From Mesorhizobium sp. B2-7-2 (GTDB lineage Bacteria > Pseudomonadota > Alphaproteobacteria > Rhizobiales > Rhizobiaceae), in assembly GCF_006440775.1 (NCBI RefSeq), contig NZ_VFTZ01000001.1:248001-312000 (forward strand): 64,000 nt of DNA, given 5' to 3'. The position numbers and the translations under genes are program-made. This document shows positions 38,545 to 47,542 of this stretch, piece after piece. The stretch's first letter is position 1. Every line of letters starts with the position of its first letter. The notes beneath the pieces were generated by a model. It was not told the DNA's origin. It did no database searches and saw nothing but the letters and a program-made list of their open reading frames with translations.

Positions 38545-38840
38545 ACAATTTGGGTTTTCGGGCGTGATCTCGGGCGCCGGCAATCTGCGCAGCGCCGGAG
38601 CCGGAGCCTGGTCGTTTCGGGCGCGAATACCTATACCGGCCAGACCATCGTCGACAGCGGAACCTTGCGCGCGGGATCGGCCAGGCCGTCATCGGCTCGA
38701 AGGCCTTCCAGGTCAATGGCGGCACGCTGGACCTCAACAGCTTCGACCAGACGCTGACCACCCTCACCAGCACCGGCGGCACGCTGGCCCTGGGCAGCGC
38801 GAAGCTGATGACAGACGGGCACCACCTCAATCGTCCGCTA
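38545..38840 (+). pseudogene. Autotransporter passenger-repeat remnant
   Basis: Three reading frames in turn encode pieces of autotransporter-associated beta-strand repeats: FSGVISGAGNL, then LVVSGANTYTGQTIVDSGT LR-type sequence, then VNGGTLDLNSFDQTLTTL and TGGTLALGSAKL. Two or more frameshifts separate them and there is no signal sequence or beta-barrel domain. It is a relic of a surface protein. Confidence 0.7.
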
Positions 38841-39051
38841 GGTTGAAGGCTGTCCGGCACCGTCCTTCGGCACTCTTGATGGAGATCGGCAGCGCCTCTT
38901 TGGACACAATTGAGCCATCCGACGCGACCGTGCGCTACCGTTCGCGAGCCCGAGCACTGGCGGCCTACGATGAGTCACTGACGAGGCAAGCTGGAACAAC
39001 TGAGGCCCGCTTTGGTTTTCCCTTTGCTTTCCTCATTTTTGGACGACTCAC

Positions 39052-41352
39052 ATGGAACCTGCTGTCACCGATCGCGTCGAGATCAAGAAATACAATCATC
39101 CGACCGGCGGATGGGGCTCGCTCAAGTCTCTGATCCGCAACGCGCGGGACCAGGGGCTGCTGCTGTCCGACATATGGAGCATGTTGCTGAAGCAGAACAA
39201 GGCGGACGGCTACATGTGCGTCTCCTGCTCATGGGCGAAGCCGGCCGAGCCGCGGCCTTTCGAGTTCTGCGAGAACGGCGCCAAGGCGACGATGTGGGAG
39301 CAGACCAGCAGGCGCTGCGAGCCGTCCTTCTTTGCCACCCATAGCGTGACCGAACTCCTGGATTGGCCGGATCACGATCTTGAGAAACAGGGACGCCTGA
39401 CGGAGCCGATGCGCTATAACCGCGCCACCGACAAATACGAGCCTGTGGCGTGGCCGGACGCGTTCGGCGATATGGGCGCTCAACTCCGGCGCCTCGACCC
39501 GAAGTCCGTGGTCTTCTACACGTCCGGACGCGCCTCGCTCGAGGCCTCGTTCATGTATCAGCTCTTCGCCCGCATCTACGGCTCTTCGAACCTGCCCGAT
39601 TCCTCGAACATGTGTCACGAGTCGACGTCGGTCGGCCTACCGGAATCGATCGGCTCTCCTGTCGGAACGGTGCAATTGGAGGACTTCGCCAAATCCGACA
39701 TGATGTTCTTCTTCGGCCACAATACCGGTGTCACCGCGCCGCGCCTGTTACACCCCATCGAGGACGCTCGCCAGCGCGGTGTCCCGGTGATCACCTTCAA
39801 CCCTCTGCGGGAGCGGGGCTTGGTGAGATTCAAGAACCCGCAGAACCCGGTCGAGATGCTGTCGCCAGGGCCAGGAACGAAAATGTCGAGCGATTTCTTC
39901 CAGATCCGGGCGGGCGGGGATATTGCGGCCATGAATGGTATCGCCAAGGCTGTGCTGGCGCTCGATGACGCAGCCCGAGAGCGAGGCGGAAAACGCGTCC
40001 TCGATACCGCTTTCATCGAGGAGCATACATACGGCTTTGCCGATTTCGAAGCCTATCTGCGCGCGACCGATTGGGAAGACATCGTTCGACGTTCCGGCAT
40101 CTCGCGGGCTGATCTCGAACATGTCGCTGAAGTATACAGTTCGGCCAATGCGGTCATCGGCAATTACGGCATGGGGCTCACTCAGCATCGCCACGGCACC
40201 GAGAATGTGCAGATGCTGTGTAACCTGCTGCTCATGCGCGGCAATATCGGCAAGCCCGGAGCCGGCATATCGCCGTTGCGCGGACACTCCAACGTGCAGG
40301 GACAGCGAACGGTCGGCATTTCCGAAAAGCCGGAGCTCGTCCCGCTCGACAAATTTCGCGACTTCTACGGCTTCGAGCCGCCGCGGGATAAGGGGCTCGA
40401 TACCGTCGAGACGTGCGAGGGCGTGATCGACGGGCGGGTTCGCGGTTTCGTCGGACTCGGCGGTAATTTCGTGCGGGCCGTTCCGGAAACCGGACTGGTC
40501 GAGAAGGCCTGGCGGAACCTCGACCTGCATGTCGAGATCGCGACCAAGCTCAACCGCAGCCATTTGATCGCCGGGAAAGTCACGTATCTGCTGCCATGCC
40601 TGTCTCGGCTGGAGAAGGACATTCAGGCCAGCGGGCCGCAATGGGTCTCGATGGAGGATTCGACCGCCTGCATTCACGGCTCCTTCGGGTCGCGGCCAAA
40701 ACCGAGCGAGCATCTCATGTCCGAACCAAGCATTGTCGCGGAACTCGCCAAGGCGACCGTCGCCGGCATGAGTTCGATTCCCTGGGACGACTGGGTCGCT
40801 GACTATTCCCGCATCCGCGACGAGATTGAGCGCTGCTTCCCGGCACATTTCAAGGATTTTAACAAACGCTTCCTCACGCCAGGTGGATTCCATCGCGACA
40901 TCAAGGCGTCGAAGCGCGTCTGGCAGACGCCGAACAAAAAGGCGAATTTCAAGCTGCCCACCACGCTGGAAACCGACCCCGACATCGATGTGTCGGGCGA
41001 GGACGTACTGACGCTGATCACAGTACGGTCGAACGACCAGTTCAACACGACCGTGTATGGTTATCGCGATCGGTTGCGCGGCATCATCGGAACGCGAATG
41101 GTCCTGCTGATGAACGAGGAAGACATCCGACGGATGGGGCTCAGCGCCGGGCAGGAAGTCGCTCTCGAGGCGCATGCCGATGACGGTGTCGAGCGGCGGG
41201 TGGGAGGCCTGCGGGTCACGCCTTACTCCATACCAAGCGGCAACTGCGCCGGCTATTATCCCGAACTCAATCCTTTGATTCCGCTGTGGCACAGGGCTCA
41301 TAAAGCGCACGTCCCGGCGGCGAAGTCGGTGCCGGTGAGGATCGTCGCATAG
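39052..41352 (+). CDS. FdhF/YdeP-family molybdopterin oxidoreductase
   Basis: A 766-residue molybdopterin-dependent enzyme of the YdeP group, related to the catalytic subunit of formate dehydrogenase. N-terminal cysteines MCVSCSW and later RRCEPSFF may bind an iron-sulfur cluster. The cofactor-binding blocks are VVFYTSGRASLEASFMYQ, SNMCHESTSVGLPESIG and FFFGHNTGVTAPRL. The C-terminal domain has TVRSNDQFNTTVYGYRDR. No partner subunits or fdhD are beside it. YdeP-type proteins are linked to acid resistance or formate oxidation, but the true substrate is unsettled. No clear ribosome-binding site precedes the ATG. It is bordered by pseudogenes on both sides. Confidence 0.88.
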   Translation: MEPAVTDRVEIKKYNHPTGGWGSLKSLIRNARDQGLLLSDIWSMLLKQNKADGYMCVSCSWAKPAEPRPFEFCENGAKATMWEQTSRRCEPSFFATHSVTELLDWPDHDLEKQGRLTEPMRYNRATDKYEPVAWPDAFGDMGAQLRRLDPKSVVFYTSGRASLEASFMYQLFARIYGSSNLPDSSNMCHESTSVGLPESIGSPVGTVQLEDFAKSDMMFFFGHNTGVTAPRLLHPIEDARQRGVPVITFNPLRERGLVRFKNPQNPVEMLSPGPGTKMSSDFFQIRAGGDIAAMNGIAKAVLALDDAARERGGKRVLDTAFIEEHTYGFADFEAYLRATDWEDIVRRSGISRADLEHVAEVYSSANAVIGNYGMGLTQHRHGTENVQMLCNLLLMRGNIGKPGAGISPLRGHSNVQGQRTVGISEKPELVPLDKFRDFYGFEPPRDKGLDTVETCEGVIDGRVRGFVGLGGNFVRAVPETGLVEKAWRNLDLHVEIATKLNRSHLIAGKVTYLLPCLSRLEKDIQASGPQWVSMEDSTACIHGSFGSRPKPSEHLMSEPSIVAELAKATVAGMSSIPWDDWVADYSRIRDEIERCFPAHFKDFNKRFLTPGGFHRDIKASKRVWQTPNKKANFKLPTTLETDPDIDVSGEDVLTLITVRSNDQFNTTVYGYRDRLRGIIGTRMVLLMNEEDIRRMGLSAGQEVALEAHADDGVERRVGGLRVTPYSIPSGNCAGYYPELNPLIPLWHRAHKAHVPAAKSVPVRIVA

Positions 41353-41354
41353 CT

Positions 41355-41685
41355 TTAGGTCCAGGCCGAGAGAATCGTCTCCATGTCGACTGTCTCGACT
41401 TGTTGAGTGAAGCGCTGGTGGTAGACGGTCATGAGGGCGTAATGCGTGGCGTCGGAGGAACTGCAAAGCGCATCGGTGACCGACGCGATAGCCGATTTCG
41501 GTGGCGCCAAGAACGGTTGCGAGGACGCAAACATCGTTTCACCGCCGGTGACCACCAGCGTGTCGATTTGGCGTGCCGCAAGCACAGCCTGCAGCTTACT
41601 CTCCGGCCAAGGCGAATAGATGGGCTTGTCGATCACCTGTGCCGGTGGACAAAACGATGGCAGCGGCGGCAGAAGTGCTAACGGT
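41355..41685 (-). pseudogene. Isochorismatase/cysteine hydrolase fragment with frameshifts
   Basis: The minus strand reads VIDKPIYSPWPESKL, ARQIDTLVVTGGET, then jumps frame for VCVLATVLGATEIGYRV and returns for TDALCSSSDATHYALM, ending QQVETVDMETILSAW. These are the central and C-terminal parts of an isochorismatase-like hydrolase, including the catalytic Cys region. Two frameshifts and loss of the N-terminal third make it non-functional. Its left end lies three bases from the YdeP stop and its right end abuts ctaG. Confidence 0.7.
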
Positions 41686-42630
41686 TTAGTCTCGCATGGA
41701 ACTCGCAGTACCGGCGACCTTCTTCATGGCGGACGATCCGCTTCCGATCCAAAAAGCCGCCAGGATCAATGCGGCCGCCAAGTAGAAGGCGGAGGCCCCC
41801 ACCCACATGATCAAGCCACCAAGTTGCTGGTCTTCGAGAACGGTCAGATTCCATTGTGACGCCACTGAGTTCCTCGGAACGAATAGCTTATTTTTTGACA
41901 GGGCCAGGATCGCGCCGAGCAGCCCGCAATGCATCGAGGTGAAGAACAGATAGAACACCGACGCGCCGTAGCCTCTCCGGCGCGCCCGGCCATTGAGCAA
42001 AGCCCACCAGAAGAGCAGCGCGCTTGCCAAGAAGCTGAAATGCTGCAGCCAGTGCACCGGCTCGCTTGCGAGTGCAGCGTCGAAGAGAACCGGCATGTGC
42101 CATGACCAGATGGCAAGGCCGTGCAGGATCGTTGCGGAGGCCGGCTCGATCAGGCCTCGCCATGTTATTCGCACGACCTGCCATCGCGCCGCGCGCGCCA
42201 GGCGTCGTCGTATGACGGGCGGGAACGCCCACAACATGGCGCCGAGCGGTCGCGACAGGACAAGCGCAGGGGCAGCGACCACCATCAGGACCTCATGCTC
42301 GAGCATATGCGCCGTAAAGAGCCGCTCGCCCAATTCATGCAGCGGCGACATCAGGGCCGCGGCAAGCGCTGACCAGCCTGTCGCGAAGCAGGCCAGTTGC
42401 CAGCACGCGACGCTACGCCCCGCTCCCGCCCGCCGCCACAGCCGTGCGACGCCGCCGCTGTAGAGAAGCAGCACGACGCCAAGCGGAACAACAGTCAAGC
42501 CGGCCACGGACCAGCCGCCGGTTCCTTGGCCTGCACCATGTGCGAATGTGGCGGGCGCCGGCATGATGCACAGCGCCGAAACAAATACTCCGAGCAAAGA
42601 TGCCTCGCCGACGGAGCGGGCGATCGGCAT
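41686..42630 (-). CDS. ctaG: Cytochrome c oxidase assembly factor, CtaG (caa3_CtaG) family
   Basis: A 314-residue polytopic membrane protein of the caa3_CtaG family, with about seven hydrophobic helices. Characteristic blocks are SPLHELGERLFTAHMLEHE, the His-rich motif typical of the family, IWSWHMPVLFDAAL and VHWLQHFSFLASALLFWW. These proteins help to mature the CuB/haem site of the oxidase. ATG 42630 overlaps the stop of the subunit III gene (TGATG), so it is the last gene of the oxidase operon. The open frame extends upstream to 42675, but that start would run into the oxidase gene. Confidence 0.88.
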   Translation of the reverse strand: MPIARSVGEASLLGVFVSALCIMPAPATFAHGAGQGTGGWSVAGLTVVPLGVVLLLYSGGVARLWRRAGAGRSVACWQLACFATGWSALAAALMSPLHELGERLFTAHMLEHEVLMVVAAPALVLSRPLGAMLWAFPPVIRRRLARAARWQVVRITWRGLIEPASATILHGLAIWSWHMPVLFDAALASEPVHWLQHFSFLASALLFWWALLNGRARRRGYGASVFYLFFTSMHCGLLGAILALSKNKLFVPRNSVASQWNLTVLEDQQLGGLIMWVGASAFYLAAALILAAFWIGSGSSAMKKVAGTASSMRD

Positions 42631-43226
42631 CACAACCTCGGCAGCCAATAGAGCACGGCGTAAAGGGGCAGCCATGAGAGCACGACGAAATACCAGTAGA
42701 ACGCATTATCCTCGGCATCGCTGAAGCGTTTGCCCGTTCCGTGCCGCGTGAACATCAGCACGGTAAGGACCAGGGTGTCGGCGACGTCAGTCAGCACATG
42801 CACGCCATGAAGGCCGAGAAGGAGCCAGACAAAGGAGCCATAGGCATTGTCGCTCCAGCGTACCGGCAAGGCCGAGAATTCCATGATGCGCAGCCCGATA
42901 AGCACCAGCCCAATCGCGCTCATGATCAGCAGCAGCAGACGGACCGAGCGCAAGCTCTCCCGCATCGCTGCTCGCTTGATCAGGAAATTCGGCAGCGCGC
43001 TGACGACAAGGACGAGCGTGAAGAGCGCCGACCAGAGCAGGCTCAAGGGCACCGCGTCCTTCGCCCAATCCTTGTTGGTGACGGCCAGGTAGAGATAACC
43101 GCCGATGCCGAGGGCGAAGCCAGTTCCCTCCAGCAGGCAGAACGAGAAGGTCCCCCACCAGGGGGTGACACGCGAACCGAAGGCATAGGTCGGCAAACCT
43201 GAGACATCGATGACGCTGCGGGCCAT
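42630..43226 (-). CDS. Cytochrome c oxidase subunit III family protein
   Basis: A 198-residue membrane protein with five hydrophobic helices, matching the short subunit III (CtaE/CoxO-P-like) layout. It opens with TPWWGTFSFCLLEGTGFALGI and has GSFVWLLLGLHGVHVLTD and NAFYWYFVVLSWLPLYAVLY, all typical of subunit III. It follows the subunit I gene with no gap and overlaps ctaG. It stabilises the oxidase core. Confidence 0.85.
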   Translation of the reverse strand: MARSVIDVSGLPTYAFGSRVTPWWGTFSFCLLEGTGFALGIGGYLYLAVTNKDWAKDAVPLSLLWSALFTLVLVVSALPNFLIKRAAMRESLRSVRLLLLIMSAIGLVLIGLRIMEFSALPVRWSDNAYGSFVWLLLGLHGVHVLTDVADTLVLTVLMFTRHGTGKRFSDAEDNAFYWYFVVLSWLPLYAVLYWLPRL

Positions 43227-45140
43227 CTAAACATTCTCCTCGATCGTTTTCGGCCAGAACCAGGCGACCAGCACGATGGCGACGACGGACGAACCCCAAG
43301 TAATCGCCCAGGGCGTGTAGATCGAGCCGATGAACGCGAGGGCTGTGACAAGCGCCGCCAGAAAGGGCCAGATCGAGGGCGCGGGCGATTCCTCGCGAAT
43401 GTCGGGCCGGGCCTCGCTGATGCTCGTCACGACCAGCTCGCGCTCATCAACCTTGAGGCCGCCGACCACCGCCCTGTCGTCGCCCTGATCCCATAGCGGC
43501 GAGCCGCTGGTGACGCACGGAATGCGATCGAAGTTCTGCGGCCGGGGCGGCGAGCTGGCCGCCCACTCCAACGTGTCGGCGCCCCAGGGATTGTCGCCGG
43601 CAAGGGCGCCCGAGCGGGCGCTGGCCATCATGTTGTAGAGCATGAGCAGAAAGCTTGCGAAGAACAGCAGCGCGCCGGCGCTGGCGAGCAGGTTGAGTCC
43701 GCCCCAGCCCATCTCCGCGGGATAGGTGTAGACCCTGCGCGGCATGCCACGCAGGCCGAGCAGGTGCATCGGAAAAAACGTGATGTTGAAACCGCTGAAG
43801 GCGAGGACGAACTGCCATTTGCCGAGCCGCTCATCCATCAGCCGGCCCGTCACTTTCGGAAACCAGTAATAGACGGCCGCGACAAGCGGAAAGACGGTAC
43901 CGCCTATAAGCACGTAGTGGAAATGGGCGACGACGAAATAGGTGTCGTGCACCTGCGTATCGATCGGCACCGACGCCAGCATCACGCCCGAGAGGCCGCC
44001 GGCGACAAAGATGAAGAAGAAACCGAGCACGAAGATCAACGGCGTCTTGAGCACCGGCTTGCCGTCCCATAGCGTCGCAATCCAGCAGAATATCTGGACC
44101 CCGTTCGGAATGGCGATTGCCATGCTGGAGGCGGTGAAGAATGCGGCGCCGATTTCAGGCAGGCCCGTCACGAACATGTGGTGGACCCACAAGCCAAAGG
44201 ACAAAAAGCCGATCGCGATCAGCGACAGCACCATCGGCAAATAGCCGAAGACCGGCCGCCGGGAGAATGTCGCCACGATCGCCGACACGAAAGCGGTTCC
44301 AGGCAGGAAGATGATGTAGACTTCGGGGTGACCAAAGAACCAGAAAAGGTGCTGCCAAAGCAGCGGATCGCCGCCCGCGTCCGGATTGAAAAACTGCGTG
44401 CCGACCAGCCGCTCCATGATCAGCATAGACGAGGCGAGCATGATCGCCGGCATGGCGAAGATGATGATGAAGGAATGGACAAGCATCGTCCACACGAAGA
44501 GTGGAATGCGGTCAAGCGTCATGCCCGGCGCGCGCTGCTTCAGGACTGTGACGACGATCTCGACCGAGACTGCGAGCGCCGCGACTTCGGTAAAGGTGAT
44601 CATCTGCGCCCAGTAGTCCGGCCCCTTGCCTGGGGTGAAATTCAGATTTGCGAGGGGCACATAGGAGAACCAGCCGACATCAGGGCGGATGCTCAACGCG
44701 AAAGCGCCCCACAACATCAGGCCGCCGAACAGATAGACGTAGTAGGAAAAGGCATTCAGGCGCGGAAAGGCGATGTTGCGGGTGCCGACCATGAGCGGCA
44801 CCAGATAGACGGCGAACGCCTCGCCGACCGGCACCCCAAACAGGAACATCATCGTTGTGCCATGCATGGTGAAAAGCTGGTTGTAGAGCTCGGCGTCGAC
44901 GAAGTGGCTGTCCGGTCGTGCGAGTTGCAGCCGCATGATGATCGCCATGATGCCGCCGGCCAACAGGAAGACGAAGGCGGTGACGATATAGCGAATGCCG
45001 ATGATCTTGTGATCGACTGTCGAGAGAATGCCTATCAGACCACGCGCCGTGCCCCAGGTCTTGCTCAGCCTCGCGCGCAGTTCCTCGTCATCCAGATCGG
45101 TGTCACGGGTCTCGTGACGTTCGTCGACCGCCTGGCTCAT
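43227..45140 (-). CDS. ctaD: Cytochrome c oxidase subunit I with C-terminal membrane extension
   Basis: A 637-residue haem-copper oxidase subunit I. Haem and copper ligands are visible: MHGTTMMFLFG (low-spin haem), WFFGHPEVYI (CuB with the Tyr cross-link region), WVHHMFVTG, and the HDTYFVVAHFHYVL block carrying the haem ligands. After the usual core, the chain goes on with about 110 residues ending in two extra helices (PFLAALVTALAFIGSIYT, SVVAIVLVAWFW), an arrangement seen in caa3-type enzymes. ATG 45140 overlaps the subunit II stop by four bases. It is the catalytic, proton-pumping subunit in the cytoplasmic membrane. Confidence 0.93.
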   Translation of the reverse strand: MSQAVDERHETRDTDLDDEELRARLSKTWGTARGLIGILSTVDHKIIGIRYIVTAFVFLLAGGIMAIIMRLQLARPDSHFVDAELYNQLFTMHGTTMMFLFGVPVGEAFAVYLVPLMVGTRNIAFPRLNAFSYYVYLFGGLMLWGAFALSIRPDVGWFSYVPLANLNFTPGKGPDYWAQMITFTEVAALAVSVEIVVTVLKQRAPGMTLDRIPLFVWTMLVHSFIIIFAMPAIMLASSMLIMERLVGTQFFNPDAGGDPLLWQHLFWFFGHPEVYIIFLPGTAFVSAIVATFSRRPVFGYLPMVLSLIAIGFLSFGLWVHHMFVTGLPEIGAAFFTASSMAIAIPNGVQIFCWIATLWDGKPVLKTPLIFVLGFFFIFVAGGLSGVMLASVPIDTQVHDTYFVVAHFHYVLIGGTVFPLVAAVYYWFPKVTGRLMDERLGKWQFVLAFSGFNITFFPMHLLGLRGMPRRVYTYPAEMGWGGLNLLASAGALLFFASFLLMLYNMMASARSGALAGDNPWGADTLEWAASSPPRPQNFDRIPCVTSGSPLWDQGDDRAVVGGLKVDERELVVTSISEARPDIREESPAPSIWPFLAALVTALAFIGSIYTPWAITWGSSVVAIVLVAWFWPKTIEENV

Positions 45141-45958
45141 CGCGAACGCTCCGAAAGGGCGGCGAATGGAGACGATGCCGCGGAAGCAACGACACTTTGC
45201 TTCGCAAGATGAGCCATCGTCCTTGCCGGCGCGGCTTGCTTTGCGCGCCAGCGTTCGAATTCGCTCGGCTCCAGCGCCTCCACGAAGATCGCCATATGCG
45301 CATGCTGCTGGCCGCAGAATTCGGCACATTGGCCGCGGTACACGCCGGGCTTATCCGCTTGGATATGGAGCTCATTGCTTTTGCCTGGAATGAGATCGAG
45401 CTTGCCGGCGAGGCTTGGTATCCAGAACGAGTGGATCACGTCACTCGTGGTGAGCTTGATGTCGACCGCGCTGCCTACCGGAATGCGAATCTCGTTCGCC
45501 GTTTCGAAACCGTTGTTTCCTTCATAGCGGACCTGCCACCACCATTGGTGCCCTATGACGGATATTGTTATGGCCGCCCCGGCCCCGTCTCCGTAAACCG
45601 CCCTTTGTCCGTCGAAGCTGAGCACGGCCAGGCCGGAGAGAATGATGACGGTCGATGTCAGCATCGCAGCAAAGGCGATACGCATCGGCCGTTTGACGGC
45701 TGGACGCGCTTGCGCCGGTTCGCCGCGACTGTCTCGCCGGCGTGTCAGCGCGAAGAACAACCCGGCCATGGTGACCAGCCAGACAAGTCCGAGCACGGCC
45801 GTGAATATCCAGAACAGAACAGCCAGAGCGTCGGCCCGCTCGCCGTGCGGATCGAGGGCCGATTGCATACCGGTGCAGCCAGAGACGAGAGCGCCGGCGG
45901 CAGCCGGAAGGCTGGCCAACGCCCGCCAATTGGGGGCTCTCCGAAACAGACGAAACAC
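45137..45958 (-). CDS. ctaC: Cytochrome c oxidase subunit II (lipoprotein, CuA)
   Basis: A protein of about 273 residues. It opens with an arginine-rich start and a lipoprotein signal ending LVSGC (Cys28), then two membrane helices (LFWIFTAVLGLVWLVTMAGL and around TVIILSGLAVLSF). The periplasmic domain has GHQWWWQVRY, DVIHSFWIPSL and the CuA motif GQCAEFCGQQHAHM with both Cys, the His and the Met. No cytochrome c domain is fused. I infer a GTG start at 45958, since it gives a proper signal peptide; the open frame to 46210 has no ATG with support. It accepts electrons from cytochrome c. Confidence 0.87.
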   Translation of the reverse strand: MFRLFRRAPNWRALASLPAAAGALVSGCTGMQSALDPHGERADALAVLFWIFTAVLGLVWLVTMAGLFFALTRRRDSRGEPAQARPAVKRPMRIAFAAMLTSTVIILSGLAVLSFDGQRAVYGDGAGAAITISVIGHQWWWQVRYEGNNGFETANEIRIPVGSAVDIKLTTSDVIHSFWIPSLAGKLDLIPGKSNELHIQADKPGVYRGQCAEFCGQQHAHMAIFVEALEPSEFERWRAKQAAPARTMAHLAKQSVVASAASSPFAALSERSR

Positions 45959-46024
45959 AAGATCCGGAACTCGCCGGTCCCGTTCCGTGTTGAGGGCTTC
46001 GTAGAGTACCGAAGGGGCCGAGCC

Positions 46025-46141
46025 GTGAGTCTGAAACGCGATATCAGGATTTTCCGCGAACCAGGCTTCTACGTTGCGACACTCCTCGCCTTCTGCCTGA
46101 TCGGCGGCGTTCTTCTGTTTTGCGGCATCTACGCGCCATAG
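46025..46141 (+). CDS. Possible 38-residue membrane peptide divergent from ctaC
   Basis: A GTG-started frame reading MSLKRDIRIFREPGFYVAT then a hydrophobic helix (LLAFCLIGGVLLFCGIYAP) up to TAG at 46139-46141. GAAGGGG lies about seven bases upstream. The pattern, a short basic-aromatic head and one helix, is that of small oxidase-associated membrane peptides. It lies 66 bases from the ctaC start on the opposite strand. No homologue is recalled, so this is a prediction from sequence only. Confidence 0.35.
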   Translation: MSLKRDIRIFREPGFYVATLLAFCLIGGVLLFCGIYAP

Positions 46142-46369
46142 CTGCGACAGGGGGCCGGGACAGGCTGCAGTCCCGAAATTCCATGTCTCGTGGGGCCGCC
46201 GGAAGTGCATTCAGCCTAGTTCACCCGCAAAGGATGCTTCAGCCGGCTGTCCGCTCAGGCCGTCTGTGCGCTGTTGGAACTGGCAGGATGGCATAAAGTT
46301 CCTTGAACCGATTTCGAGGCGCCCTGCTTGGCAGGCGCTCTCGGCCCTGCAATGTTTCCGGGCGACGTA

Positions 46370-47542
46370 CTATGGTGGTTGCTGAGCATCTTCCGCCGGT
46401 TTGGAAAAGTAGGCCGATACCGCCCGTATATCGTCGTCCGTGAGGCGTTGGGCGGCAGTCGCCATGATACGCCAGAATGGCGTGCCGCCTCGGCTCTCGG
46501 ACCGGAACAGCTTCAATTGTTGTTCGAGGTAAGCGGCGTGCTGACCGTCGAGGCGCGGATAGATCGGGTTCTTGTCGGAGCCGATGTGACAGCCGTCACA
46601 GGCAGGCACGTTCCGCTCCGGAATTCCGGCTTCTGCGATTTGCCGTCCGCTGTTGATCACCGCTGCCGGGATTTGATCGTGTTCCCCCGAGGCCGGTGGC
46701 AGCATCGCAAAATACCGGGCAAGCGCGGCCATTTCGTCAGGAGCTATGCCGGTCACCGGCAGAGCCATGAAGCCGCTCGTGCGGTCTCCTTTGGCATAAC
46801 CCTGAAGACTGGCGAGCAGGTAAGCTTCCTTCTGCCCGGCCAGCGCGGGCACGGCCTCACTCCTGCCCTCGCCGTCGCCTCCGTGGCAGCGCGTGCAGTC
46901 GGAGAGAACATCCGGGGTGGCGGGTTGCCGGTCGCTGCCGGTTGCATCGCTGCCATTGAAGGCAAGCGCCCGATATTCATTGGGATTGAGTTTTGGCAGT
47001 TCCCGCAGGAAAGCAACCATTGCCCAGACCTCGTCATCGCGGTCGCGGGCCGGCCAGGCGGGCATGCCGGTGAACCGTATTCCATGCTTGACGATCCGAA
47101 AAAGCTGGGCGTCGGTCCAATCTCCGACCGTGAGCGCAAGATCCGGCGGTTGCGGAAGCATCCGCAGCACCGCCGGCGAGCGGAGCTCGCCAGGCGCGCC
47201 GTGGCAGATCGCGCAGCCTCGGGCAAAATGTCCGGCTGCCGCCGGGAGCCCCCGCCGGTCGAGCGTTTTCGGCGCGTCCACGGCCAATGCATAGGTGCGT
47301 ACGGCCGAGCGCATGGCGAGTTGAAGGAACCAGGCCGTCACCTTCCAATGGCCGCTGCTGGCGCCGACGTTGAAAAAGCCGATCCATGCCCCAAGCAACA
47401 GGACGACAGGCAAACCGATGGCGCCGAATACGGCATGCTTCACGCGGATCATCATCGGCTGGTTCGCCACGCGAACGGCGTCTTCTTCGGCAGTAGCATT
47501 GGACGACGCTGTCCCGAATTCGGCACGAGAACCAGGCGTCAT
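46370..47542 (-). CDS. Membrane-anchored tri-haem cytochrome c
   Basis: A 390-residue protein with one N-terminal membrane helix (HAVFGAIGLPVVLLLGAWIGFF, about residues 36-57) and three CxxCH haem sites: CAICH (110-114), CTRCH (216-220) and CDGCH (315-319). Each lies in a class I cytochrome c-like domain; the first carries the axial Met region HGIRFTGMPAW. It starts in the stop codon of the mono-haem cytochrome gene. Periplasmic multi-haem proteins of this size carry electrons to oxidases or act in alcohol and sugar dehydrogenases. Here the link to the downstream cox genes favours the oxidase. Confidence 0.88.
   Translation of the reverse strand: MTPGSRAEFGTASSNATAEEDAVRVANQPMMIRVKHAVFGAIGLPVVLLLGAWIGFFNVGASSGHWKVTAWFLQLAMRSAVRTYALAVDAPKTLDRRGLPAAAGHFARGCAICHGAPGELRSPAVLRMLPQPPDLALTVGDWTDAQLFRIVKHGIRFTGMPAWPARDRDDEVWAMVAFLRELPKLNPNEYRALAFNGSDATGSDRQPATPDVLSDCTRCHGGDGEGRSEAVPALAGQKEAYLLASLQGYAKGDRTSGFMALPVTGIAPDEMAALARYFAMLPPASGEHDQIPAAVINSGRQIAEAGIPERNVPACDGCHIGSDKNPIYPRLDGQHAAYLEQQLKLFRSESRGGTPFWRIMATAAQRLTDDDIRAVSAYFSKPAEDAQQPP

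Noticed and set aside
39748..41466. 572-codon open frame on the minus strand across the YdeP gene
   Set aside because: It is antisense to a gene with clear molybdopterin-enzyme motifs. Long mirror frames are common in GC-rich DNA, and its translation matches no family.
45959..46210. 84-residue N-terminal extension of CtaC
   Set aside because: It places the lipoprotein signal in the middle of the chain. A GTG at 45958 starts a normal signal peptide.
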